Positions 1-10,632 of a stretch of 33,515 nucleotides of DNA are shown here, piece by piece (position 1 is the first letter of the stretch; each line of letters opens with the position of its first letter). A program made the translations under genes and the position numbers. Source of the stretch: Deltaproteobacteria bacterium (GTDB taxonomy: Bacteria > Desulfobacterota > Dissulfuribacteria > Dissulfuribacterales > QOAL01); NCBI GenBank assembly GCA_027003115.1, contig JALWYS010000193.1:1-33515 (forward strand), given 5' to 3'. The notes under the pieces were generated by a model. The model was given only the letters and a program-made list of their open reading frames with translations. It did not search any database and was not told the origin of the DNA.

Positions 1-124
1 CAAATATGGCCTCACTGGAACCAAATACCGCACCCACTTCAGCACCCTTTCCCTGCTGAAGCAATACGGTAATCACCAATATTATACAAGTAATCACATG
101 GACTGCTATCAAAAATGGCTGCAT
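1..124 (-). CDS. secG: Preprotein translocase subunit SecG, N-terminal part, truncated by window edge
   Basis: Reverse strand from ATG at 122-124 reads MQPFLIAVHVITCIILVITVLLQQGKGAEVGAVFGSSEAIF, matching the SecG LLQ.GKGAE.GA.FG motif; lies just downstream of tpiA as is common. Confidence 0.9.
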   Translation of the reverse strand, partial: MQPFLIAVHVITCIILVITVLLQQGKGAEVGAVFGSSEAIF

Positions 125-142
125 TTAGACTATATCCTATCC

Positions 143-910
143 TCAGTTGTCTTCGAACCTTACTATCCTGGCAAAGCTTTCAGGTTCAAGAGAAGCACCA
201 CCAACAAGTGCCCCGTCAACATCATCAAGCGACATAATGTCCTTGACGTTTGCCGGCTTGACCGAGCCACCATACAATATTCTCAGGTTTTCTGCAATAT
301 CTTCTCCTGCAAGTTCCCTTACCCTGTCACGAACAAGCCTGTGGGCCTCCTGTATCTGCTCAAGACTTGCCGTCTTGCCTGTTCCGATTGCCCAAACAGG
401 CTCGTAGGCAATAACTATTTTGTGAATATCAATGTTTTTTAATCCCTTCAGTCCCAACCTTATCTGGTTTTCAAGCACATGGGATGTTTCACCCGCCTCT
501 CTTTCGTCCAGTGTCTCCCCAATACAAAAGACAGGGGTCATCCCATGGGATATTGCAGAGCTGATCTTCTTGTTTATAAGTTCATCGTCTTCATGGAATA
601 TGTGGCGCCTTTCAGAATGACCAATTATCACGATATCTATCCCAATATCCAGAAGCATCCCTGGAGAAACCTCTCCAGTAAAGGCCCCCTCGTCCTGATA
701 AAACATGTTCTGGGCAGCCGCCTTTACGTTACTTCCATTTAGTAACTCTACCATTCGGTTAAGGCAGGTGTAGTTTGGTGCAAGCATAATGTCCCTGTCA
801 TCAATACCGGCCACAAGGCCAAGGAATGAAGAAAGATATTTCTCCATTTCCGACAAGGTTTTGTACATCTTCCAGTTTGCTGCAAGAAGTGGCCTTCTTT
901 TCTTCTCCAT
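143..910 (-). CDS. tpiA: Triosephosphate isomerase
   Basis: 255 aa; AANWKMYKT, IGHSERR, AYEPVWAIGTGKTA and LYGGSVKPAN motifs. Confidence 0.97.
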   Translation of the reverse strand: MEKKRRPLLAANWKMYKTLSEMEKYLSSFLGLVAGIDDRDIMLAPNYTCLNRMVELLNGSNVKAAAQNMFYQDEGAFTGEVSPGMLLDIGIDIVIIGHSERRHIFHEDDELINKKISSAISHGMTPVFCIGETLDEREAGETSHVLENQIRLGLKGLKNIDIHKIVIAYEPVWAIGTGKTASLEQIQEAHRLVRDRVRELAGEDIAENLRILYGGSVKPANVKDIMSLDDVDGALVGGASLEPESFARIVRFEDN

Positions 911-919
911 CCTGCCTCC

Positions 920-2119
920 TTATGAACCCTTGCCTGCACACTTTTCTAAGGCCTTAAACCCAGGTAGTTCCTTTCCTTCCAAAAGGGTCAAAAAGGCACC
1001 GCCACCCGTGGATATATAGGAAACATTGTCACTCTCTCCCGCCTTTTTGACTGCAGCACCAGTGTCCCCACCCCCTATTATGGAAAGGGCAGGGCTTGAT
1101 CCCACGGCACGCGCAATCTCAACGGTTCCTTTATCAAACGGCTCCGTTTCAAAGGCACCAACGGGCCCGTTCCAGACTATGGTCTTAGCCTTTTTTATCT
1201 CATCCCTGAAAAGGTCAATGGTCCTAGGACCTATGTCCACAATCATCATATCATCTGGCACCTGGTCAACTGAAACCTCCTTAAAGGATACTTCTGGACC
1301 AAGCTCCTCAGCTACCACAACATCCACCGGCAGGAAAAGGCCAGTGCCAGATTGCTTTGCCCTCTCCATTATCGCTTTTGCCGTCTCAACTAGGTCCTTC
1401 TCCACCAGAGACCTTCCCACGGAATATCCGCTGGCAAGCAGAAAGGTATTTGCCATGGCCCCGCCTATGAGAAGGCTATCTACCTTTGGAAGTATATTTT
1501 CTATTGCCCCGAGTTTACTCGATACCTTTGCCCCACCTAGAATGGCAAGAAACGGCCGCTCAGGCTTCTCCATGGCCTTTTCAAAATAGGTTATCTCGTT
1601 TTTCATAAGAAAACCCGCGCCACAAACGCTTACACGTTCAGGCACACCAACCACCGAGGCATGTGCCCTGTGGGAGACGGCAAAGGCATCGTTTACATAT
1701 ACGTCACAAAGAGATGCAAGGGAGGAGGCGAACTGAGGGTCATTTTGCGTCTCTTCCTTATGAAAACGCAGGTTTTCAAGCATCATTACCTGCCCTGACT
1801 CAAGACCATTGGCCATCTTTTCCACATCCGGGCCAATACAATCCGGGGCCATAAGGACCTTCTTTTCAAGTAACAAACCCAGCCTTTCGGCAACTGGAGC
1901 AAGACTGAATTCTGGCCTTTTTTCCCCTTTTGGCCTTCCGAGGTGAGAGGCCACAATGAGCCGAGCACCATTATCAATAGCGTATCTTACGGTGGGAAGC
2001 GCCGCCCTGATGCGATTGTCATCGGTGATCTCTAGTTTCTCATCAAGGGGCACGTTAAAATCCACCCTGAGAAACATCCTTTTACCGTCAAAGTCAAGCT
2101 CGTCTATGAACTTGATCAT
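920..2119 (-). CDS. pgk: Phosphoglycerate kinase
   Basis: 399 aa; RVDFNVPLD, ASHLGRPKG, AILGGAKVSSK and GGGDTGAAV motifs. Confidence 0.97.
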   Translation of the reverse strand: MIKFIDELDFDGKRMFLRVDFNVPLDEKLEITDDNRIRAALPTVRYAIDNGARLIVASHLGRPKGEKRPEFSLAPVAERLGLLLEKKVLMAPDCIGPDVEKMANGLESGQVMMLENLRFHKEETQNDPQFASSLASLCDVYVNDAFAVSHRAHASVVGVPERVSVCGAGFLMKNEITYFEKAMEKPERPFLAILGGAKVSSKLGAIENILPKVDSLLIGGAMANTFLLASGYSVGRSLVEKDLVETAKAIMERAKQSGTGLFLPVDVVVAEELGPEVSFKEVSVDQVPDDMMIVDIGPRTIDLFRDEIKKAKTIVWNGPVGAFETEPFDKGTVEIARAVGSSPALSIIGGGDTGAAVKKAGESDNVSYISTGGGAFLTLLEGKELPGFKALEKCAGKGS

Positions 2120-2142
2120 TTGGGGCCTCCTTTCCCTTTTAA

Positions 2143-3393
2143 CTAAAGCATGGAATCAGCAATGGATGCGGTCCTCTCGCCAAGCATGTTTGTGTAACTA
2201 CCAAGCTCATTGTCGTACCATCCGTAGATAACCACCTGGGTTACCGGCACGCTTATGGTATCACAGATGATCTGGGTGGACTCATCCAGGCCCCTGCACG
2301 CCTTCCTCGGATCTATCTGAATGGCGGCAGTCCTGGTATGGGTCTCTGTGGCCTCTATTATGGCCGCAGCAGCAGGCATGCCGATAATGTCACTGGATAC
2401 GTGCTGGGTCTCCGTATAAAGAAGACGCCCCTTCATCGGCCCCTCTGCAGCGTTTTTGTAAATGGAATTTATGACGTTTCGATTGATGGGGTCCTCCAGG
2501 CTCTCATCATGAATGGTGAGAACAAGCACGATAAGAGAACCCGTGTTTGTGGGGACCCGTACCGACTCGGCAATGAAACCGATATTTTTCATCTCTGGAA
2601 TGACAAGGGCCAAGGCCTTTGCCGCCCCTGTAGTGGTAAGGATTATATTGTTGAATATACTCCTGTTTTTCCTCAAATCCTTTGCCCCTGTCTTTGGGAG
2701 CCTATCAAGAACTTGCTGACTTCCAGTTGCCGCATGAACCGTCACCATGGACGCAGAAAGAATGCGGTTTGCACCGAAATGATCAAGAATGGGCTTTACC
2801 ATGAAGGACAGACAGGTGGTGGTACAGGAGGCTGCAGAGATGAGCTTGTGTTTTTCTGGGATGTAGTCATCCTCGTTTATTCCCATAACTGTTGTTACGG
2901 CATCTTCCGGCATCTCAGCCGCCTTGTCCTTGATCTTAAAGGGTGCAGAAAGAATTACTTTTTCGGCCCCTGCCTCAATATGGCCCCTCAGGCTTCCCTT
3001 TGGATCATCGGGAGGGGCAGTAGGGTCCCTGAATACGCCAGTGGTATCCACAACAAGCTTTACGTCGTGCTCTGCCCAGTTTATCCCCCTTGGATCACGG
3101 CTCTCCCTCAAGATGGTGACAGGCACCCCGTCAACAGTCATGCGGCCAGTCTTTTCATCCAGATTCTCAACAACCCTCGGGCACTTGTACCCGTAAAGGT
3201 AACTTCCCAGCCTGCCATAAGTGCTGTCCATCTCAATGGCATGGGCGATATCGGCAAGACCCTGTCCCACCTGACGACCTATGTTGACAACTATTTCAGA
3301 AAAATCCTTCTTGCTTACGTGATACCATAAACTGAGCTTTCCTATTCTCCCAAGTCCATTAATACCGAGTTTCATGGGGCGGGCTTCAGACAT
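2143..3393 (-). CDS. Divergent glyceraldehyde-3-phosphate dehydrogenase (416 aa paralog)
   Basis: LGINGLGRIGKL N-terminal Rossmann motif, SAASCTTTCL catalytic-Cys region, TVHAATGSQ, C-terminal YDNELGSYTNM; upstream SD GGAGGAGG. Longer than and divergent from canonical GapA. Confidence 0.88.
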   Translation of the reverse strand: MSEARPMKLGINGLGRIGKLSLWYHVSKKDFSEIVVNIGRQVGQGLADIAHAIEMDSTYGRLGSYLYGYKCPRVVENLDEKTGRMTVDGVPVTILRESRDPRGINWAEHDVKLVVDTTGVFRDPTAPPDDPKGSLRGHIEAGAEKVILSAPFKIKDKAAEMPEDAVTTVMGINEDDYIPEKHKLISAASCTTTCLSFMVKPILDHFGANRILSASMVTVHAATGSQQVLDRLPKTGAKDLRKNRSIFNNIILTTTGAAKALALVIPEMKNIGFIAESVRVPTNTGSLIVLVLTIHDESLEDPINRNVINSIYKNAAEGPMKGRLLYTETQHVSSDIIGMPAAAAIIEATETHTRTAAIQIDPRKACRGLDESTQIICDTISVPVTQVVIYGWYDNELGSYTNMLGERTASIADSML

Positions 3394-3506
3394 TTAGGGT
3401 ACCTCCTCCAATCTTTTTCTGAATTTTTTAACTCTTAAATCTTTTTATACTTTTATCTATTAAGAATTATTTAATTAAAAGTCTATAGCCAACCAAAGAT
3501 TTCCGA
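3394..3506 (-). promoter_or_regulatory. AT-rich intergenic region, probable promoter of the gap-pgk-tpiA-secG operon
   Basis: 113 nt strongly AT-rich spacer between the stop of the PPDK-like ORF (3507) and the GAPDH start (3393) in otherwise tightly packed genes; ends in a strong SD. No confident -35/-10 assigned. Confidence 0.4.
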
Positions 3507-6500
3507 TTAAATAAGGGCGCTGTCCTCCCCAGTCCTTACCGGATGCTTGCCCAAATAAACAAAGCCATTTCTCCCGTCAATGCTCACATAATCCCCAGAG
3601 CGAATAACATGACCATTTATCTCGGCCCTTCCTTCAAGCTCGTAGACCTTAAGCTGCTCACAGCCCACAACACATGTCTTGTCAAGCCTGAAAGCAACAA
3701 TTGATGCATGGGAGGTCTGCCCTCCCTTGGCCGTAAGTATGCCGTCAGCAGATGATATCTCCTTTATATCGTCTGGAACCGTATCGGACCTTATTAGGAT
3801 GAGCTTTGTTTGAGGCTCCTCTTTTCGTATGCGCTCTATCTCCTCCATGGTGAAGACGGCCTTGCCGCTGAGAGCGCCTCCGCTAACGCCGATACCCCTT
3901 CCAAGATACCTCTTTTCAAGCTCCTTGGATGGAGCAAAAAAAGCCACCTGTGTTCTTCGCTTTGTAACCATGTCCCTGGTCTGAAGAATGAAGAGGTCCT
4001 CAGCCTTTGGACCCTGAAAGGTGAACTCTATCTCTTGCGGGGTCCACTTCTTGTCAAAAATCAAATACCTGACCCATTTTAGAAGGGCCTCATAAATTTC
4101 AGGAAATCTCTTTTCAAGGCTTTCATCTACGCTCAGGCCAAGCTCCTCGCTCTGCTCAACGGATATGGGGCTCGTTGCCACAAGACCGCTGACTATATCT
4201 TCCCCCTGATTTCCAACCGTGTAGTCCCCCCAAAGGCTAACCCTGTCCAGCTTCTTGTATGGGTTTGCGGTAAAGAGAACCCCTGTCCCCGACTCGGCGG
4301 AGAGGTTTCCATAGGCCATGGCCTGAATAATTACTGCCGTGCCCCAATGGTCTGAAATTTCCATTATCTCCCTGTAGGCCTTGGCCTTTTCAGAATCCCA
4401 GGAATTAAGTACAAGCCTTATGGACATGAGAAGCTGCTCAAAAGGGTCATCCTCTATATGTACGCCCCTTGAGATGACGGCCTCCCTGTAGGCAAGGGCA
4501 AGCTCCTTCATCTGCTCCCCTGTAAACTGTCTCTTCTTCTCAACGTTGTACGTGGCCTTTTGGGCCTGCATAAGGGCGGTAAAGACCTCCCTTTCAAGGC
4601 CAAAGGACATGGCCCAGGACTGGACGAACCTGCGATAGTTGTCCCAGGCAAACCACTTGTTGCCATATTTCCTGGCAAGCCCTTCCGCTATCTCCAGGTT
4701 CATCCCCACGTTGATTACAGTGGACATCATGCCAGGCATGGAGATTGCCGCACCGCTTCTCACTGAAAGAAGAAGGGGATCGCCTGGGTCTCCAAAGCGC
4801 ATTCCTGAGCGCTCTTCCAGCTCGGCAAGGCCCTCCCGCACCTGCCTTTTAAAATTCTGATAGGCCCCCTTTAGCTTGTAAAAGAGGGAGTAGTACCTGA
4901 AGACCTCGGTGGTTACGATTATGGCAGGAGGGACTGGTATGCCAGCCTGTGCCAGAAGCAGGAGGTTGTACCCCTTGTTTCCAAGCTGTATGAGGTTGCC
5001 TGTCACCCGGTCTGGCTGATGAATGGAGCAAAGATCCTGCTCAGGGTCATAACTTAGTAACATGTCCAGCTCCCTCAGAGTTAGATACTCCCGCTGGCTG
5101 GACAAGGCCTGGTAGAGCCTGGCCACGAAATTATCCAGGTGCTGAAGGCCAAAGGTTGAAGAAATGAGCCTCCTCAGGAAGGCCTCTGAGACCTGATGCA
5201 CCACCTCCTGAATGGAGGCATCCTTTCTGATCATAGCCTTGTACTTTGGAAGTAGCTTATCAGGCCACAGCTGGCGGATGATCTTGTTCAGGTTTTCCTC
5301 GTGGGGGCTCAGGTAGTAGACGTAGATCATATCCTTTACACCCTCTGAAAGCCCCTTAACGATGTCGAGGTACTGGGTGAAGGAAAAACGCCTCACCCCC
5401 AGGGATTTTTCTAAAAGCGTAAGATATGTGGCAAACTTTTTGGAATAGACCCCATTTAACTGGACGGCCCTCCAGAGAAGCTTCAGATGACGAAGAAGAT
5501 TTACAAAGGTGGATCTGGTTATGAACGGGACCTCCACCTGGGCGATGAGACGCTCAAAAAAGAGATTTGCAAGGTTCTCGAGACGAAACGTAAGCCCCAG
5601 GGCGTCAAACTTCCTTTCGTGGTACTTGCCATACATGGAGGGGATGTCTGCAGCAATGTGGCGCTTGTGATATATGGTTTCCTGGACGTCGTACTTTTCC
5701 TTTGAAAGGATTATGTTTTTTAGCTCTTCTATCTCGTCCAGTATGACCTTAAGGGCATGCTCGTTGTCGTCTGAGTCTATCACCTCAAGCACCCTGTCCA
5801 TGCCCTCGAAACCAAGCTTCTTTGCCTCCTCAAGATTAAAACGTATCTCCTGGACCCCAAGGTTGTATTTCATGTATTCCAGGCGGTACATCTTTATAAG
5901 AAGCTCCACCCTGCGCTTTTCCTGGGGAGGCACGTCCCTTACCTCGTCAATGATCCGCCTTATCTCCTCTTCAGAAGAGCTTAGAAAGAGATGAACCTTT
6001 CTGGCAAAGGGTTCAAGACCAAGCCTTGAGGCAATGTGACGCACAATCTTGTGCACATGATCCACGTACGGGCCGTGGGGACTTATCTGCTCAAGTATTT
6101 CAGGAGGAAGAAACTGGGCTAGGCCCTCCTTTTGCCTGCTGTACCAAAAGCAGAAGATGGCCTCGATGAAATCTACTATGAGGTTGTTGCTTTCAACGTG
6201 ACTCTGTTTTCTTAGAAAATGAATGAGGATATCGCGTCTTTTGGATATTTCGTCAAGCTCTGTGGAGACGTCGCGTAGCAGACCTTCTGCGCCAATCTCA
6301 TTGAAGTAAACAGGGATTGAGCGGGCAAACTCCTTCACCAGGTTGTATATGGGCTCTATATCGCTATTTAACAACTTGGTGATGTCCCGCTGGAAAAGGT
6401 CCGTGTCCTTTATGCAGGTACCCCCTAACTGGAGGTTTATGGTAAGGGCGGAAAGAAGTGTGCTACAGACCTTTGGCTTCTGGCATACCAGGTCCAGCCA

Positions 6501-7790
6501 GGCCCTGATATTTTGCAGATGCGCCGGGTTTGAAAGGACATGCCACTCCGTATCAACGCCCTGGACCCCAGGGGTCTGGAAGCCAAAGGCAACCACCTGT
6601 TCAAGAAAAAGCTCAATGAGCCTGGTATTTTCCCTTTGAAGTATCTCTGTTCCAAGGGCATTTATGCATTGAAGGGCCGTCCTTGGAAACTGACCTATCT
6701 GCTGTTTAAGTAGTGCAAAGCTCTTGGGGATAATCTGTCTCAGCTCATCAAAATCTGCAGTCTTTACCAGGCAGACAAGATTCTTGTTGAGCTGGCGAAG
6801 GACTTCCTCGTGGATGATGTTAAGGCCCTCCATCTCCACCATGTGAAAAAGGAAAAGCAGATGGATGGAGATTCCGTCAACGTCCTTCCTCTTGCCCTTT
6901 TTGAAAGAAAGCCTGCAGGGTGCCTGCCCAAGGGCCTTTGCTATCTCTTTGTATCTTTTTACAACGTCCACGTGGCCCGGAAGTTCGGCAAGTGCCAGGG
7001 CAGCCTCCCTGGGATTATCCATTTTTTCTATCTCTTTGGTCCTTTCAATAAGGAGGGTCTTGAAGGTGGCGTGGCTGACAGGTTCAAGAAGCTTCATGAT
7101 GCGCTTGTAGTCCCCCTCATCTATCCAGAGGCCATACTGAGTGAGGCTCGATTTTAGCCACTTTTGCGGGCCATCCTGACTGAGCCAGTATTTGTAGGTT
7201 ATGCGCCTCACCTTTAGAAGGAGCTCCTTGCACCACTTCCATATGGGGTCGGTCTCAGGCACTTCCTTAAGCCTGCGGGCAAGATTTTTAACAAGCCGGG
7301 CCAGGGGATGAAAGCTCGTTGCTATGGCATAGGCCATGGAATCATCCACTGTTGAAAGCTCCCTCAGGACGCGTGAAAGGGCGGGAACGAGGCCGTGGAG
7401 CGTTTCATCATCTGCGGCCCTTGCTATCTTTTCCATGTAGGCAAGAAGGCCGTCGGCAGCCCTCTTCTTCTCCTTTTCCCTTGGAGCCTCCTTTATTAGC
7501 TTGAGAAAGGTGTCAAGGAGTATCTCGCATGCCTGGACTCCAAAGGGTGAACGGACGTAGGTGTTGAAATTCTTGAGGGAGAAGGACCTCAGATCATAAA
7601 CAAGGGCACCCCAGTTCTTAAAAGGATGGTGCAGCTCAAAAAGGAGGTAGTCTGCCTGTCTGAGTACCCCCTTGTACCCTTCCACTGCCTTCCTGAGCAC
7701 CTCGTACTTTTTCTCGATCTCTACCTGTTCAACCTGGGTCTCCTTCAGGTTGATCTCAAGGGCCTTTGATTGTGCTATGAGGCTTGTCAT
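3507..7790 (-). CDS. PPDK-like PEP/pyruvate-binding (ATP-grasp) + phosphohistidine swivel protein with very large N-terminal extension; no PEP-binding TIM barrel
   Basis: 1427 aa. From about residue 925: LIQLGNKGYNLLLLAQAGIPVPPAIIVTTE, DPLLLSVRSGAAISMPGMMSTVINVGMN, SGTGVLFTANP, IEFTFQGPKAEDLFILQTRD (PPDK ATP-grasp); GGQTSHASIVAFRLDKTCVVGCEQLKV (swivel His, codon at 3708-3710). The protein ends right after SIDGRNGFVYLGK. The N-terminal region was not recognised. Confidence 0.9.
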   Translation of the reverse strand: MTSLIAQSKALEINLKETQVEQVEIEKKYEVLRKAVEGYKGVLRQADYLLFELHHPFKNWGALVYDLRSFSLKNFNTYVRSPFGVQACEILLDTFLKLIKEAPREKEKKRAADGLLAYMEKIARAADDETLHGLVPALSRVLRELSTVDDSMAYAIATSFHPLARLVKNLARRLKEVPETDPIWKWCKELLLKVRRITYKYWLSQDGPQKWLKSSLTQYGLWIDEGDYKRIMKLLEPVSHATFKTLLIERTKEIEKMDNPREAALALAELPGHVDVVKRYKEIAKALGQAPCRLSFKKGKRKDVDGISIHLLFLFHMVEMEGLNIIHEEVLRQLNKNLVCLVKTADFDELRQIIPKSFALLKQQIGQFPRTALQCINALGTEILQRENTRLIELFLEQVVAFGFQTPGVQGVDTEWHVLSNPAHLQNIRAWLDLVCQKPKVCSTLLSALTINLQLGGTCIKDTDLFQRDITKLLNSDIEPIYNLVKEFARSIPVYFNEIGAEGLLRDVSTELDEISKRRDILIHFLRKQSHVESNNLIVDFIEAIFCFWYSRQKEGLAQFLPPEILEQISPHGPYVDHVHKIVRHIASRLGLEPFARKVHLFLSSSEEEIRRIIDEVRDVPPQEKRRVELLIKMYRLEYMKYNLGVQEIRFNLEEAKKLGFEGMDRVLEVIDSDDNEHALKVILDEIEELKNIILSKEKYDVQETIYHKRHIAADIPSMYGKYHERKFDALGLTFRLENLANLFFERLIAQVEVPFITRSTFVNLLRHLKLLWRAVQLNGVYSKKFATYLTLLEKSLGVRRFSFTQYLDIVKGLSEGVKDMIYVYYLSPHEENLNKIIRQLWPDKLLPKYKAMIRKDASIQEVVHQVSEAFLRRLISSTFGLQHLDNFVARLYQALSSQREYLTLRELDMLLSYDPEQDLCSIHQPDRVTGNLIQLGNKGYNLLLLAQAGIPVPPAIIVTTEVFRYYSLFYKLKGAYQNFKRQVREGLAELEERSGMRFGDPGDPLLLSVRSGAAISMPGMMSTVINVGMNLEIAEGLARKYGNKWFAWDNYRRFVQSWAMSFGLEREVFTALMQAQKATYNVEKKRQFTGEQMKELALAYREAVISRGVHIEDDPFEQLLMSIRLVLNSWDSEKAKAYREIMEISDHWGTAVIIQAMAYGNLSAESGTGVLFTANPYKKLDRVSLWGDYTVGNQGEDIVSGLVATSPISVEQSEELGLSVDESLEKRFPEIYEALLKWVRYLIFDKKWTPQEIEFTFQGPKAEDLFILQTRDMVTKRRTQVAFFAPSKELEKRYLGRGIGVSGGALSGKAVFTMEEIERIRKEEPQTKLILIRSDTVPDDIKEISSADGILTAKGGQTSHASIVAFRLDKTCVVGCEQLKVYELEGRAEINGHVIRSGDYVSIDGRNGFVYLGKHPVRTGEDSALI

Positions 7791-7793
7791 AAC

Positions 7794-8846
<1,053 letters not shown>

Positions 8847-9302
8847 TCATTCCTGAAACAATTTCATCTCCATTACACAAAAATTTCCCCTTACCTTTTC
8901 CACGGGCGCAGCAAGTAAAAGGCCCCGCTTTGAATAAAAAGACATGGCCTCCTTGTTTTCCTTGTGTACATCTATAACCAATCTTGTAGCCTTACGCCTT
9001 TTCAAAAATCTCATCATGTAGCGAAATAAAATCGTGCCAAGGCCTTTGCCCTGGCATGATTTATCAATGGAGATATTAAGCAGGTAACACTCTCTGCCAA
9101 GTATTCGAAAGCAGATGTAACCCAATATTTCCCATGGACTTATTAAGGGACAGATGCACCAAAAGAAGGTTTTACCGTCCTTGTCTTCTATTTCTCTTAA
9201 TAGGCCCTCTTTTGACCAGGGACAGGGCTGGACCCTGTCTTCAATGGACTTTATGGCATTAATATCGGCAGGAACTGCCTTTCTAATTATCCATCTGGCC
9301 AT
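8847..9302 (-). CDS. rimI: GNAT acetyltransferase, likely ribosomal-protein-alanine N-acetyltransferase
   Basis: 151 aa; LLNISIDKSCQGKGLGTILFRYMM acetyl-CoA loop and VHKENKEAMSFYSKRGL motif typical of RimI. Confidence 0.8.
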   Translation of the reverse strand: MARWIIRKAVPADINAIKSIEDRVQPCPWSKEGLLREIEDKDGKTFFWCICPLISPWEILGYICFRILGRECYLLNISIDKSCQGKGLGTILFRYMMRFLKRRKATRLVIDVHKENKEAMSFYSKRGLLLAAPVEKVRGNFCVMEMKLFQE

Positions 9303-9345
9303 ATAATAAGAATAGGACGGGCCTTGGGAGATAGGCCTGTAAGAA

Positions 9346-9744
9346 CTAGCGCTTTAGTATCTGGGTCGCCTGATTGATGCTTTTTCGGCCGTATTCAACT
9401 ATGGACTGGGCCGCCTCCTGAAGGGTCATGGTCTCCCTGCACTGGGTAAGCCTTATGAGCATTGGCAGATTCACTCCGGTGATAACCTCAACCTTACCCT
9501 CTTCAAGGAAACTCAGGCTCATATTGGCGGGCGTTCCACCAAACATATCTGTAAGGATAAGGATTCCGCCTCCTGCATCCACCTGTTTTATGGCCTTTCT
9601 TATGGTCTTTTTCATGTGGTCAACACTGGTGGATGGATCCACGGTAAGGGCCACCATATTCTCCTGTTGACCAACTATGAAACTTGTGGTTTCAACCAGC
9701 TCGTGGGCAAGGCTTCCATGGGCCGCAACCACTACTCCGATCAT
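9346..9744 (-). CDS. PTS EIIA component, mannose family
   Basis: 132 aa; MIGVVVAAHGSLA with the active-site His, ILTDMFGGTPANMSL motif. Confidence 0.9.
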   Translation of the reverse strand: MIGVVVAAHGSLAHELVETTSFIVGQQENMVALTVDPSTSVDHMKKTIRKAIKQVDAGGGILILTDMFGGTPANMSLSFLEEGKVEVITGVNLPMLIRLTQCRETMTLQEAAQSIVEYGRKSINQATQILKR

Positions 9745-9747
9745 GAA

Positions 9748-10632
9748 TCAACCCTCTCTGTCCAGATCTCGATGGGTGACAATAACCTCTTCCCCTTTTC
9801 GTGTAAACATCTCACCGAGCCACCTGGCAATGGCAACGCTCCTGTGCCTGCCGCCAGTGCATCCAATGCCAACAACAAGGTAGACCTTGCCTTCGGCCCT
9901 GTACTGAGGGATTAAAAAGGAGAACATGGACTCAAGATGTTTCAAAAAGGCCCTTGTTTGCTCCTTGTGGTGAACAAAGTCGTATACCCTTTCGTCCAGA
10001 CCGCTAAATGACCTAAGTTCCGGAACAAAGTAGGGATTTGGCAGAAAACGCACGTCCAGTACAAGGCTTGCATCGGCGGGCACCCCATACTTGAAGCCAA
10101 AGGATATGACGTGGATAAGAGGACGGGTAAGATCCTGCCTGAAGGAGTACATGTCAAGGACAATCTGCCTTAGCTGGTGCACGTTCCTATTGGATGTGTC
10201 TATGTAGTTGTCTGCAAATTCCCGAAGGCCCCTGAGCCTTTTCCTTTCCTCAGAGATGGCCTTGATTATGTCGCCCTTTTGCTGAAGCGGATGCTTCCTC
10301 CTGGTCTGGCTGAAACGTTGAACAAGAACGTTATCAGATGCATCGAGGAAAAGCACCTCCAGGTGGAAGCCCTGATTTTTTACCTGGGAGAATATGGAGC
10401 CGTACTGGTCCAGAAAGCCCTTTTCCCGAACATCCATGACAAGGGCCACCCTGGTTGGGATTTCCGTGCTGTTTTCTGTAAGGGATAAAAAATCTGGAAG
10501 AAGGGCAATGGGCAGGTTATCGACACAGTAATAACCCATGTCCTCAAAGGCACGGAGAGCGGTACTCTTGCCCGATCCGGACATTCCCGTGATTATTACT
10601 GTCTGGATGTTTCTTGACGGGTGCCCTGTCAA
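9748..10632 (-). CDS. rapZ: RNase adapter protein RapZ (YvcJ family nucleotide-binding protein)
   Basis: 294 aa; Walker A GMSGSGKSTALRAFED, C-terminal GIGCTGGRHRSVAIARWL. Confidence 0.94.
   Translation of the reverse strand: MTGHPSRNIQTVIITGMSGSGKSTALRAFEDMGYYCVDNLPIALLPDFLSLTENSTEIPTRVALVMDVREKGFLDQYGSIFSQVKNQGFHLEVLFLDASDNVLVQRFSQTRRKHPLQQKGDIIKAISEERKRLRGLREFADNYIDTSNRNVHQLRQIVLDMYSFRQDLTRPLIHVISFGFKYGVPADASLVLDVRFLPNPYFVPELRSFSGLDERVYDFVHHKEQTRAFLKHLESMFSFLIPQYRAEGKVYLVVGIGCTGGRHRSVAIARWLGEMFTRKGEEVIVTHRDLDREG

Noticed and set aside
2338-3330. 330-aa plus-strand ORF antisense to the divergent GAPDH
   Set aside because: The minus-strand frame is clearly GAPDH; the plus-strand translation has no recognisable motif and looks like an antisense artefact of codon bias.
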